From positions 1 to 13,071 of the forward strand of contig CANQZP010000035.1 of assembly GCA_947628395.1 (NCBI GenBank): 13,071 bases of DNA. Reading direction: 5' to 3'. The stretch is from an uncultured Clostridia bacterium. GTDB taxonomy: Bacteria > Bacillota > Clostridia > TANB77 > CAG-508. The notes below the pieces were generated by a model that saw nothing but the letters and a program-made list of their open reading frames with translations, did not search any database and was not told the DNA's origin. A program made the translations under genes and the position numbers. Of the stretch, positions 6,891 through 13,071 are shown piece after piece. Every line of letters starts with the position of its first letter. The stretch's first letter is position 1.

Positions 6891-7034
6891 ATCCGCTCCC
6901 AGGGATTTATATATTTTTTCATTTGTTATCCCCATTTAAGAAAATGTAATTCACGTTGTTCATAACATTTTCTAAAACGGTCCCCACAATTCACAAATTC
7001 AAAAATATATGGAAATCCCTTCGCGCTGTTTTGG
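6891..7034. repeat. Nested imperfect inverted repeat in the pdp/toxin-antitoxin intergenic region
   Basis: The region between 6809 and 7137 has no gene. It contains four nested pairs of complementary arms: AGGGATTT (6901-6908) with AAATCCCT (7013-7020); ATATATTTTT (6909-6918) with AAAAATATAT (7001-7010); ATTTGT (6921-6926) with ACAAAT (6993-6998); and AGAAAATGT (6939-6947) with ACATTTTCT (6965-6973). The ends hold GC-rich patches (GCTCCC, TCGCGC), unlike the surroundings. The block is flanked by a near-perfect direct repeat, AATTTTTTTA (6881-6890) and AATTTTTTA (7035-7043), which could be a target-site duplication, although such runs are common in AT-rich DNA. A small non-autonomous mobile element or a structured RNA would both fit. 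Confidence 0.6.
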
Positions 7035-7104
7035 AATTTTTTACCATAAATAATCACTTTTTTATTTTTAAAATTGTAGTAATTTTTATATATTTATGAT
7101 AAAC

Positions 7105-7128
7105 TATAATAAATTTTAAAGAAAGGAG
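7105..7128 (+). promoter_or_regulatory. Possible -10 element and ribosome site of the toxin-antitoxin operon
   Basis: TATAAT at 7105-7110 is a perfect -10 hexamer, followed by the ribosome site AAGGAG at 7123-7128. No convincing -35 lies at 16-18 bp, so the promoter call is weak. The ribosome site touches the ATG at 7129 but lies 9 nt from the ATG at 7138, which decides the start of the first gene. Confidence 0.4.
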
Positions 7129-7137
7129 ATGAAAAAT

Positions 7138-7350
7138 ATGCCTGATGTAAAACAAAGGATGATAGATATTGTAAATTCATTGCCTGAAAATTATTTTGAT
7201 AATTTAAAACCCACAGAAATGGTATTTAAGCTTATGATGGAATATCTTAAACAATATGGCGAAGATGAAACAACTATTATACCTGGTACTGATAAACATT
7301 TTAATTATGAAACTTTAAAAGAAATGCTAGAAAGTACAAATTCAAATTAA
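7138..7350 (+). CDS. Small protein, first gene of the toxin-antitoxin operon
   Basis: A 70-residue acidic, helical protein ('VKQRMIDIVNSLPENYFDNL', then 'PTEMVFKLMMEYLKQYG', and a C-terminal 'YETLKEMLES'). I do not recognise a named family. Its layout (helical N-terminal part, loop, terminal amphipathic helix) resembles that of the next gene, so it may be a second antitoxin or an accessory or DNA-binding subunit. It lies 14 nt before the next gene and is probably co-transcribed with it. The start at 7138 was preferred over 7129 because of ribosome-site spacing. Confidence 0.7.
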   Translation: MPDVKQRMIDIVNSLPENYFDNLKPTEMVFKLMMEYLKQYGEDETTIIPGTDKHFNYETLKEMLESTNSN

Positions 7351-7364
7351 AAGGAGGTTAAATA

Positions 7365-7565
7365 ATGGATTTTTTGAAAAAATCTTTAAAAGAAGTAAAT
7401 ACAAATGAAAATACTTTATATGATTTTATTTATAATTTATTTTTTCTTGCTAAAATTAAAGAAAGTGAAGATGATATAATTGATAATAAAACTTGTAATT
7501 TAGAAGAATTAAAAAGACATATTGATGGATTGGAGGCGAAATATGAGAATAATAATATCCAATGA
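7365..7565 (+). CDS. Putative antitoxin of the ParE/RelE-type system
   Basis: A 66-residue acidic protein with AAGGAGG 6 nt before ATG 7365. The C-terminal part 'AKIKESEDDIIDNK' followed by 'NLEELKRHIDGLEAKYE' has the pattern often seen in small antitoxins that neutralise RelE/ParE toxins: an acidic segment, a turn, then an amphipathic 'EELK..I' helix. It overlaps the toxin gene by 23 bp in another frame, which couples toxin translation to antitoxin translation, as in many such pairs. No clear DNA-binding fold (ribbon-helix-helix or helix-turn-helix) is visible, so the first gene or the complex may do the autoregulation. The antitoxin role rests mostly on position. Confidence 0.7.
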   Translation: MDFLKKSLKEVNTNENTLYDFIYNLFFLAKIKESEDDIIDNKTCNLEELKRHIDGLEAKYENNNIQ

Positions 7566-7884
7566 AGTAAAACTAGCAATTACAGATATATTCGATTATT
7601 CTCGCAATATATCTAATAATTATGCTAGTAAAATAGTTAATAAAATATATGATACAATATATAATTTACAGGAAAATCCATATATTGGACGATATGTTTA
7701 TGAACTTCCAAATCAACAATTTCGAGAACAAATTTGTGAAAGTTATAGAATAGTTTATTATGTTTCTGAAATAAATAATACAATTTATGTTTTATATGTT
7801 TTCTGTTCAAAAAGAAATTCTAATTTATTTTTTAAAGTCCATAAAAATGAATTATTCAGATTTTTAAATCAAATTTTTAATTAA
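7543..7884 (+). CDS. ParE/RelE-superfamily toxin
   Basis: A 113-residue protein with the classical fold order. An N-terminal strand ('MRIIISNEVKLAITDIFDYS') is followed by two helices ('SKIVNKIYDTIYNLQENP') and a C-terminal sheet beginning 'IGRYVYELPNQQFREQICESYRIVYYV', then 'IYVLYVFCSKRN'. The 'IGR..ELP....RE......YRIVY' signature is that of ParE/RelE toxins. RelE members cleave mRNA on the ribosome while ParE members inhibit gyrase; the motif with 'P.IGR' and no obvious RelE catalytic set favours a ParE-like type, but this is not settled. The start at 7543 is set by GGAGG (7532-7536), 6 nt upstream, rather than the upstream in-frame ATG at 7522. It converges on rnhB with 23 bp between the stops and no visible terminator. 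Confidence 0.87.
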   Translation: MRIIISNEVKLAITDIFDYSRNISNNYASKIVNKIYDTIYNLQENPYIGRYVYELPNQQFREQICESYRIVYYVSEINNTIYVLYVFCSKRNSNLFFKVHKNELFRFLNQIFN

Positions 7885-7907
7885 ATTCTTTTATTCCTCA
7901 TATAAAA

Positions 7908-8534
7908 TTAAATAAAATTTTTAATAAAAGTTTTTCTATGTAGCATACATGGTCCATTTTCTTTTATTGCTGCAATATGTTTTGCTGTTCCATAGCCTTT
8001 ATGTCCTGCAAAACCATACTGAGGATATATTTCATCCCACTGTCTCATTATTCTATCCCTTGTTACTTTTGCAATTATTGATGCTGCTGCTATTGAATAT
8101 TCTTTGCTATCTCCTTTTATTATTGATTTATATTTTATTCCTTGTGTATCGATATTAGTAAGAGCATCTACTAATATTAAGTCTGGTTTTGTTTTTAAAT
8201 TTGATATTGCAATAGTTAATGCTTTTTTAGTTGCATTTAGTATATTTATTTCATCTATTTCTTTTTGGTCAACAATTCCTACTGACCAGTCTATAGCTTG
8301 ATTAACTATTTCTTCATATACTTTTTCTCTTTTTTTCTCTGATACTTTTTTAGAATCATTTACTCCTTCTATCATAGAATCTTTTGGAAGTATTACTACT
8401 CCAACAACTACTGGCCCAGCTAGTGGACCTCTTCCCGCTTCATCAATTCCAGCTATATATTTAATCTCATTACTATATAATTTTTCTTCATCTTTTTTTA
8501 ATTCTTTTAATCTTAATTCTTCTTTTTCTTTCAT
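7908..8534 (-). CDS. rnhB: Ribonuclease HII
   Basis: A 208-residue protein of the usual length for the family. It cuts the RNA strand of RNA-DNA hybrids and removes single ribonucleotides left in DNA. The motif 'GIDEAGRGPLAGPVV' carries the first two catalytic residues (D31, E32). 'LILVDAL' (D123) and 'GDSKEYSIAAASIIAKVTRD' (D142) supply the others. The C-terminal 'YGFAGHKGYGT..H' and 'HRKTF' blocks are also typical. A charged Lys/Glu-rich N-terminal helix (1-24) precedes the core. The ribosome site GAGGG lies just before ATG 8534. The gene follows the pilin-like gene by 9 nt and appears to share its promoter. Confidence 0.97.
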   Translation of the reverse strand: MKEKEELRLKELKKDEEKLYSNEIKYIAGIDEAGRGPLAGPVVVGVVILPKDSMIEGVNDSKKVSEKKREKVYEEIVNQAIDWSVGIVDQKEIDEINILNATKKALTIAISNLKTKPDLILVDALTNIDTQGIKYKSIIKGDSKEYSIAAASIIAKVTRDRIMRQWDEIYPQYGFAGHKGYGTAKHIAAIKENGPCMLHRKTFIKNFI

Positions 8535-8543
8535 TTTTCCCTC

Positions 8544-8969
8544 TTAATAATTTTTTAATTCACTTAATAAATGTATTGTTTTATTTCCATCATTAAATCC
8601 AGTTTTAGAATATACTTCTCCTGTTTTATAATTTACATAGAATTCATCTGAATCAACTTTTAAACCTTCTGGATAATTTGTATCTTTTTTTAAGTGTCTA
8701 ATATTATCTTTATCTCCTCCTAAAGCTGATAATGCTCCAGAATCAGTAACCTCTTCTCCAGGAAGTTCTTCAATCTCTCCATATTCTTTCTTATTATATA
8801 TTTCTTCAGCTTTAGCCTGAATTAATAGCATATTTGTTTTTAAATTTTTAACTTGTGATTCTTTATTCAAATTAGAGCTTGCAGCTATTGTTATAGAAGC
8901 TAAGATTATCATTACTATAATAGTTATTATCAATGCAACTAAAGTTACACCCTTTTCATTTTTTATCAT
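8544..8969 (-). CDS. Type IV pilin-like (pseudopilin) protein
   Basis: A 141-residue protein with a short charged leader 'MIKNEKG' and then 'VTLVALIITIIVMIILASITIAA', the form of a class III prepilin signal that prepilin peptidase would cut after G7. The first helix would then be the membrane anchor and pilus-core helix. The mature position 5 is Ala, not the near-universal Glu, a variant I know from many uncultured Clostridia. The rest is an acidic globular domain ('EFYVNYKTGEVYSKTGF'). No other pilus genes are nearby, so its assembly partner is unknown. The start at 8969 was chosen because GGAGG (8975-8979) lies 5 nt upstream; a TTG at 8981 overlaps that site. It is the first gene of a two-gene unit with rnhB. 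Confidence 0.85.
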   Translation of the reverse strand: MIKNEKGVTLVALIITIIVMIILASITIAASSNLNKESQVKNLKTNMLLIQAKAEEIYNKKEYGEIEELPGEEVTDSGALSALGGDKDNIRHLKKDTNYPEGLKVDSDEFYVNYKTGEVYSKTGFNDGNKTIHLLSELKNY

Positions 8970-9011
8970 TTTTTCCTCCAAAATTTAAGTTTAATTTAAT
9001 ATTCTAAATGT

Positions 9012-9040
9012 ATTATATAGATATATTAAATATTTTTCAA
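9012..9040 (-). promoter_or_regulatory. Sigma-A promoter of the pilin-rnhB operon
   Basis: On the minus strand there is TTGAAA (-35, 9040-9035), a 17-bp spacer and TATAAT (-10, 9017-9012). Both boxes are near consensus with ideal spacing. The start site would be near 9005, giving a leader of about 36 nt before ATG 8969. Confidence 0.8.
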
Positions 9041-9076
9041 CTAATATTACAATTTTTTAAAGTTTTTTATTATTAC

Positions 9077-9109
9077 TTGAATTTTTTATAATATTAGGTG
9101 TATTATAAT
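9077..9109 (+). promoter_or_regulatory. Promoter region of htrA
   Basis: TTGAAT (9077-9082) is followed by TATTAT at 9101-9106 (18-bp spacer) and by an overlapping TATAAT at 9104-9109 (21 bp). A further TATAAT lies at 9087-9092. Any of these could be used; the 9101-9109 pair is best placed for the gene. I saw no CtsR- or CssR-like operator with confidence. Confidence 0.5.
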
Positions 9110-9140
9110 TTTAGTGTTTATTTAGGAGGATTGATTAATT

Positions 9141-10442
9141 ATGGATAACAATCAAGAAAATCAAGATGAAATTTTTAAAATGAGTGATTCTTCATCTAGT
9201 AATGGTTTTAAAAAGGTATCAGCTTCTACTTCTTCCGCTAAATCTCCAGAATATGTTTTTAAAAAGTCTAAAGTAGGATTTGGAAAAGGAGTTCTTCTTC
9301 CGTTTGCTAGTGGTATAATTGGCGCTGGTATAACTTTGGCAGTATGTTTTGGAGTTCCTGCCATTAAAGATAAAATCATATCAAAAAATTCTAATAATAG
9401 TAAAACATCAATCGTTTCTTATAAAGGAGAGACCGAAAATACTATTGATACATCTGATTATTCAGGTACAGCAATAAGCGTAGCAAATAAAGTCTTACCT
9501 TCTGTAGTAGGTATAGAAGTTCAGTTTTCAGTAACACCTAATGTTCCTAGCTACTACTCTATTACTACACCATCTGCTACATCTAAAGCTACAGGTTCAG
9601 GTGTAATAATTAGTGATGATGGATATATTTTAACTAATAATCATATAATAGATTCGTCTTCATCTTCTAATGATTTTTATGAAATTTCTTCTGCAAATAA
9701 GGTATTAGTTTATTTATATGGAAAAGATGAACCTGTTGAAGCAAAAATTATAGGTGCTGATAGTGTAACTGATTTGGCTATATTAAAAATAGAAGCAGAT
9801 GACCTTACACCTGCTGAACTTGGTGATTCTGATTCTATAAAAGTTGGTGAGTTTGCAATGGCTATTGGAAATCCTTTAAATATGCCTAATACTGTTACTT
9901 CTGGAATAATTAGTGGTCTTAATAGAAAAATTACTGATACTGATGGTACTTCTTATACTTTAATTCAAACAGATACTGCAATTAATGCTGGAAATAGTGG
10001 TGGAGCCTTAGTTAATGCTGACGGTAAAGTTATCGGAATTAATACATTGAAACTTGCAGGTACTGGTATTGAAGGTATGGGATTTGCTATTCCTATAAAT
10101 TCTACAGTTGATATTACTGATCAATTAATAACTTATAAAAAAGTAAAAAGACCTTATATAGGTATTAGTGGACAATCAGTTCCTGAAAGTTATACAAAAT
10201 ATTATAATATTCCTCAAGGTATCCTTATTAGATCAATAGAAAACAATGGACCTGCTAAAGATTCTGACTTAAAAGAAGGAGATATTATTACAAAAATTAA
10301 TGATACTATTGTTACTAGTATGACTGAACTTAATAATGTAAAAAATAAATTAAATATTGGTGATACAGTAAAACTTACAGTATATAGAAGTAGTGATGAT
10401 TCTACTAAAGAAATTGAAATAAAACTTGCTGAAGAGCCTTAA
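9141..10442 (+). CDS. htrA: HtrA/DegP-type membrane-anchored serine protease with PDZ domain
   Basis: A 433-residue protein with a cytoplasmic Ser/Lys-rich N-terminus (1-48), one transmembrane helix (about 50-72) and a linker. The trypsin-like protease domain covers about 105-330 and one PDZ domain about 338-430. The catalytic triad is visible: H168 in 'YILTNNHII', D211 in 'SVTDLAILKI' and S286 in 'NAGNSGGAL'. The PDZ domain contains 'YIGISG' and 'GDIITKINDTIV'. Such proteases degrade misfolded or damaged exported proteins at the outer face of the membrane. The start is ATG 9141 with AGGAGG 11 nt upstream. The gene is flanked by its own promoter region and a terminator, so it is probably a single-gene unit. 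Nothing is missing or truncated. Confidence 0.96.
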   Translation: MDNNQENQDEIFKMSDSSSSNGFKKVSASTSSAKSPEYVFKKSKVGFGKGVLLPFASGIIGAGITLAVCFGVPAIKDKIISKNSNNSKTSIVSYKGETENTIDTSDYSGTAISVANKVLPSVVGIEVQFSVTPNVPSYYSITTPSATSKATGSGVIISDDGYILTNNHIIDSSSSSNDFYEISSANKVLVYLYGKDEPVEAKIIGADSVTDLAILKIEADDLTPAELGDSDSIKVGEFAMAIGNPLNMPNTVTSGIISGLNRKITDTDGTSYTLIQTDTAINAGNSGGALVNADGKVIGINTLKLAGTGIEGMGFAIPINSTVDITDQLITYKKVKRPYIGISGQSVPESYTKYYNIPQGILIRSIENNGPAKDSDLKEGDIITKINDTIVTSMTELNNVKNKLNIGDTVKLTVYRSSDDSTKEIEIKLAEEP

Positions 10443-10445
10443 AAG

Positions 10446-10472
10446 AACACGGTTTTGATACCGTGTTTTTTT
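10446..10472 (+). terminator. Intrinsic terminator of htrA
   Basis: AACACGGT (10446-10453) pairs with ACCGTGTT (10460-10467) around the loop TTTGAT, followed by a run of seven T at 10466-10472. It overlaps the stop codon of the convergent nucleotidyltransferase gene. On the minus strand the same hairpin has only a weak T-tract. Confidence 0.9.
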
Positions 10473-10785
10473 ATCTTTGCTTTTCATAAACTATAACTCC
10501 TGTCTTTTTTATTTCTTGTTCAATTTTTGAATTTTTGTCTATTTCCGATTTTTCTATTATATCAACTTCTTTATCAAATTTTTCTCTAATCATATCAATA
10601 ATTGCAAAAAATTTCAATCCTTTAATTTTTCCATTACTATCTAATAAAATATCTATATCACTAGATTTTGTCTGAGTCTTTTTGGCATACGACCCAAATA
10701 GTATTGCCTGCTCTACTTCTGTGGTAATCAATATTTCTTTTAATATATTTTTTATATCTTCTATAGAATAAATTTTTGAAGTCAT
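10471..10785 (-). CDS. Minimal nucleotidyltransferase (MNT-type) without visible HEPN partner
   Basis: A 104-residue protein with the polymerase-beta-like nucleotidyltransferase signature 'AILFGSYAKKTQTKSSDIDIL'. It has G31-S32 and the metal-binding D43 and D45, and a third acidic residue at D75 in 'EVDII'. All residues of the catalytic core are present. Minimal nucleotidyltransferases usually pair with a HEPN protein, where MntA AMPylates and silences the HEPN toxin; others act on drugs or RNA. Here neither neighbour is a HEPN gene: upstream is YibE/F (16 nt away) and downstream the htrA gene on the other strand. AGGAGG lies about 4 nt before ATG 10785. It is the last gene of the operon starting at 12899. 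Substrate unknown. Confidence 0.85.
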   Translation of the reverse strand: MTSKIYSIEDIKNILKEILITTEVEQAILFGSYAKKTQTKSSDIDILLDSNGKIKGLKFFAIIDMIREKFDKEVDIIEKSEIDKNSKIEQEIKKTGVIVYEKQR

Positions 10786-10801
10786 AAATCCTCCTTTAAT
10801 T

Positions 10802-12013
10802 TTAAATCTTCAAACTTCTTTTTCCTTCTACAATATTTTCAGATTTTGTTTTATATGTATCTTTATCTCTATTTATAAATGCAAATATTGCTGCTGTAAT
10901 TGGAACTGTATAAACTATTCCCACACTTCCAGAAAGTGCACATACTGCTTCTTGTGCAATCGCTTCAATATTTATCATATCTAAGAAATTTAAGTTAGAT
11001 GACATATATAATAAAACTAAGTTCAATGAACAACCTATAAATGAAAGAATTAATGTATTTGTCATTGTTCCTATCATATCTCCACCTATTTGCATTCCAC
11101 TTTTAAATAATTCTTTAGCTGTCATATCTGGCTTTTTAGATTTAAGCTCTGATAAACTAGATGCTATTGACATACCTACGTCCATACAAGCTCCTAGTGC
11201 AGATACTACAATTCCTGCAAATAGCAAATCTCTAAAATTGAAAGTCTTATCTTTTGCTGCAATACTTAACATTATAGATTCTTCTCCACCACCTGATAAC
11301 TTAGCAAAATATCCTACTATAAATGCTATAATTCCGGCAAATACTACTCCACCTAAAGTTCCAAGTGCAGCTGATATTGTTTTTTTGTTCCAACCATCTA
11401 ATATTGTAAATGTCAACAAGATAATTACGAAACACGTAAATATAGCTAATAAAATCGCATTATATCCATGATATATTGAAAGTATTAGTATAAAGTAAAT
11501 TGCAAAAACAGTAATTAATAATCCTAAAATTGCTTTAACTCCCTTTTTCCTTCCGACTAATACAATACTTGCAAAAAAGAATAATACTAAATAACCTAAG
11601 TAATTTTGTCTTACTACATCTTGTACAACTATTTCAGGTTTGCTTTTATCTTCAGTTTCTTTTATTTGTACAGTTACAGTATTTCCTTTATTTAATTCAT
11701 AAGCTAAAATTTTATTATCCATATCATAAGAAAGAACATAATATGCTTCAAATTTTTCATTTTTTCTGCTTCCTGATAATATTTTGATTGTTACTTTTTG
11801 AACCTTTTCTAAAACATCTCCAGTTGTTCTATCTGATACTTCTCCTGCTTCTATAACTTTTGCTTTAACTGTTTCTGTTTTTTGTTCTGGCTGAGCAGTA
11901 GCTTCTGCTGGTGTTTCTTCTGGTTTTGTTTCTTCATCTGCATAAACTGTTCCTACTAATATTACTGATATTGTAACTACTAATATTAATAGCTTCAATA
12001 ATTTAGATTTCAC
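10802..12013 (-). CDS. YibE/F-family integral membrane protein
   Basis: A 403-residue protein. A signal-like segment ('KSKLLKLLILVVTISVILVG', ending 'VYA') is followed by a Pro/Glu/Thr-rich stretch and a soluble outer domain with a beta pattern (about 45-130, 'KVQKVTIKILSG'). About seven transmembrane helices follow, with the family hallmarks 'ALGTLGGVVFAGIIAF', 'AGIVVSALGACMDVGMSIASSL' and 'GGDMIGTMTNTLILSFIG'. The molecular role of the family is not established; it may be a transporter. The start was placed at GTG 12013 because GGAGG (12023-12027) directly touches the ATG at 12022 but lies 9 nt from the GTG. The gene follows the previous one by 19 nt. Confidence 0.85.
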   Translation of the reverse strand: MKSKLLKLLILVVTISVILVGTVYADEETKPEETPAEATAQPEQKTETVKAKVIEAGEVSDRTTGDVLEKVQKVTIKILSGSRKNEKFEAYYVLSYDMDNKILAYELNKGNTVTVQIKETEDKSKPEIVVQDVVRQNYLGYLVLFFFASIVLVGRKKGVKAILGLLITVFAIYFILILSIYHGYNAILLAIFTCFVIILLTFTILDGWNKKTISAALGTLGGVVFAGIIAFIVGYFAKLSGGGEESIMLSIAAKDKTFNFRDLLFAGIVVSALGACMDVGMSIASSLSELKSKKPDMTAKELFKSGMQIGGDMIGTMTNTLILSFIGCSLNLVLLYMSSNLNFLDMINIEAIAQEAVCALSGSVGIVYTVPITAAIFAFINRDKDTYKTKSENIVEGKRSLKI

Positions 12014-12032
12014 TTTAAACATCCTCCAAATT

Positions 12033-12899
12033 TTATTTAAATATTATTACATCATGTTTACTTGTATGTTCTGTATTTCCATAAGCATAAATTACATAAA
12101 GATAACCATTTGTACTAACTATAAAATTATCTACATTTTCAACTTTATACATATCACTATTTAAATCTCTTAATTTAATATCATAATTAGAAGCTTCTTT
12201 TAATTCTTTGTCTTTTTCATTTAAGTATTCTAATTCATCATCTATATCAGCTTGTACTTCTTCTTCATATAAATCTTTTGCTTCTAATACCTCTTTAAAA
12301 CTTGCTTTTGCATTATTTGCTAAATTATAATTATATGTTTTTATAATTACTGCTTGAGCATTATTGCCCTCTTTTAAAGTTGATTTGATTATTAAAGATA
12401 ATAAATCTCCATTTATATATGCTTTATATGCAATATTATATATAGTTTTTTGTGAGTTATTATTTGTTACACTTTCTAGTTTAGTATTAAAAATAGTATC
12501 AATTTCTTTATTTATATCTTTAGCAACATCTGAATCTATATTTATTTTAGGAATATTTATATCTACACTATAATTTTCAGATTCTTTTGAAACAGTTTTA
12601 TCTGTAAATACAATATCTTTTTTATCATCTGCTTTTGTACAGCTAAATTCCCCACTAGTTTCAATATCATTTGTAAATATATTTTCAAACTCATTTTTTA
12701 ATCTTTTTATTTCTTCTTCATTTTGAGCTTGATTTCTTCCTAGTCCAAACATAAAAGCATCACTTTTTGAGTACTTATAAAAAAATTGTGCATATACACC
12801 AACACATATTGATAATATGCATAATAAAATTACGATAACTAAAAATAGTGTTCTATTCATCCCAAGTATTTTATCTACATCTTTTGTATCTTTTTCCAT
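12033..12899 (-). CDS. Membrane-anchored protein with possible RsiV/PdaC-like outer domain
   Basis: A 288-residue protein with a short cytoplasmic N-terminus and one transmembrane helix (about 16-38). A helical Glu/Lys-rich neck (about 58-75) leads to an outer domain. The domain has 'VDINIPKINIDSDVAKDINKEID', 'YNIAYKAYINGDLLSLIIKSTLKEGNNAQAV' and 'TYNYNLANNAKASFKEVL'. The order 'IPKI..... IN.EI', then a 'SLII' strand and a 'SFKEVL' element, recalls the DUF4163/DUF3298 pair found in RsiV and PdaC, but the match is loose and was made from memory. No catalytic residues can be assigned. It is the first gene of a three-gene unit, with AAAGAGG 7 nt before ATG 12899. A link with envelope functions is inferred from topology and from YibE/F. 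Confidence 0.65.
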   Translation of the reverse strand: MEKDTKDVDKILGMNRTLFLVIVILLCILSICVGVYAQFFYKYSKSDAFMFGLGRNQAQNEEEIKRLKNEFENIFTNDIETSGEFSCTKADDKKDIVFTDKTVSKESENYSVDINIPKINIDSDVAKDINKEIDTIFNTKLESVTNNNSQKTIYNIAYKAYINGDLLSLIIKSTLKEGNNAQAVIIKTYNYNLANNAKASFKEVLEAKDLYEEEVQADIDDELEYLNEKDKELKEASNYDIKLRDLNSDMYKVENVDNFIVSTNGYLYVIYAYGNTEHTSKHDVIIFK

Positions 12900-12931
12900 A
12901 AAAAAACCTCTTTAAATTTTATTACATAAAC

Positions 12932-12960
12932 ATTATAACATACTCTATTTTTAAATTCAA
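12932..12960 (-). promoter_or_regulatory. Sigma-A promoter (extended -10) of the 12899-10471 operon
   Basis: On the minus strand there is TTGAAT (-35, 12960-12955), a 17-bp spacer and a perfect TATAAT (-10, 12937-12932), with TG one base upstream. Transcription would start near 12925. The remaining sequence to 13071 is AT-rich and shows no gene or clear structure. Confidence 0.82.
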
Positions 12961-13071
12961 TTATTCTATGTTTTTTTAATAAAATTTTGGTTAGACCTCA
13001 ATTAAAAAAGTAAATGCAATTATATTAATAATTAATTGAAATAAGTCTTTCATATACTCTTAATTACTGAT

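Noticed and set aside
7949..8301. Plus-strand frames opposite rnhB
   Set aside because: Antisense shadows of a highly conserved gene; hydrophobic Leu-rich translation typical of reversed AT-rich coding DNA.
12961..13071. Second promoter or start of a gene at the right edge
   Set aside because: TTGAAA near 13036 and TATACT near 13053 are too close together (about 11 bp), and no reading frame with a ribosome site follows within the window.

Overview
The window is very AT-rich (only short GC islands) and uses the standard code (TGG for Trp, TGA not read as sense). Ribosome binding sites are strong AGGAGG types and the promoters are sigma-A-like (TTGAAA/TATAAT). The gene families are a Firmicute ECF sigma factor with a beta-propeller partner, HtrA with one PDZ domain, YibE/F, a 'KGVTLVALIIT' pilin-like protein and a pyrimidine-nucleoside phosphorylase. 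Together they suggest a low-GC, probably gut-associated, uncultured member of the Clostridia. The exact taxon cannot be read from the sequence.

Layout. 1-127: the 3' part of a plus-strand structured RNA of unknown family, ending in a terminator that works in both directions. 133-6808 (minus): one long same-strand block. In transcription order it holds a pyrimidine-nucleoside phosphorylase gene broken by one extra base; three tandem membrane-anchored paralogues called here C, B and A; then an ECF sigma factor and its putative anti-sigma factor with an extracellular beta-propeller. 6809-7137: intergenic, with a pdp promoter candidate, a nested 144-bp inverted repeat and a possible promoter for the plus-strand genes. 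7138-7884 (plus): a small toxin-antitoxin operon (two small proteins and a ParE/RelE-type toxin). 7908-8969 (minus): a pilin-like protein and ribonuclease HII sharing a clear promoter. 9141-10442 (plus): an HtrA-type membrane serine protease with its own promoter region and terminator. 10471-12899 (minus): an operon with a good extended -10 promoter, encoding a membrane-anchored protein of uncertain family, a YibE/F membrane protein and a minimal nucleotidyltransferase without a HEPN partner.

How it fits together. The most unusual part is the C-B-A array. B has a membrane anchor plus two outer domains (called X and Y). A keeps only Y, C keeps only X, and a frame-broken, internally deleted scrap of Y is still visible just after C. 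The leaders of A and B still resemble the end of the pdp gene, so the array seems to have grown in place behind pdp and then lost domains reciprocally. The array lies directly upstream of, and on the same strand as, the ECF sigma/beta-propeller pair. That makes a role at the cell surface plausible but unproven. HtrA, the YibE/F operon and the sigma/anti-sigma pair give the window a general cell-envelope theme.

Several starts were set by the position of the Shine-Dalgarno sequence and are shorter than the longest open frame: 2106, 2578, 3349, 4638, 6808, 7138, 7543, 8969 and 12013.
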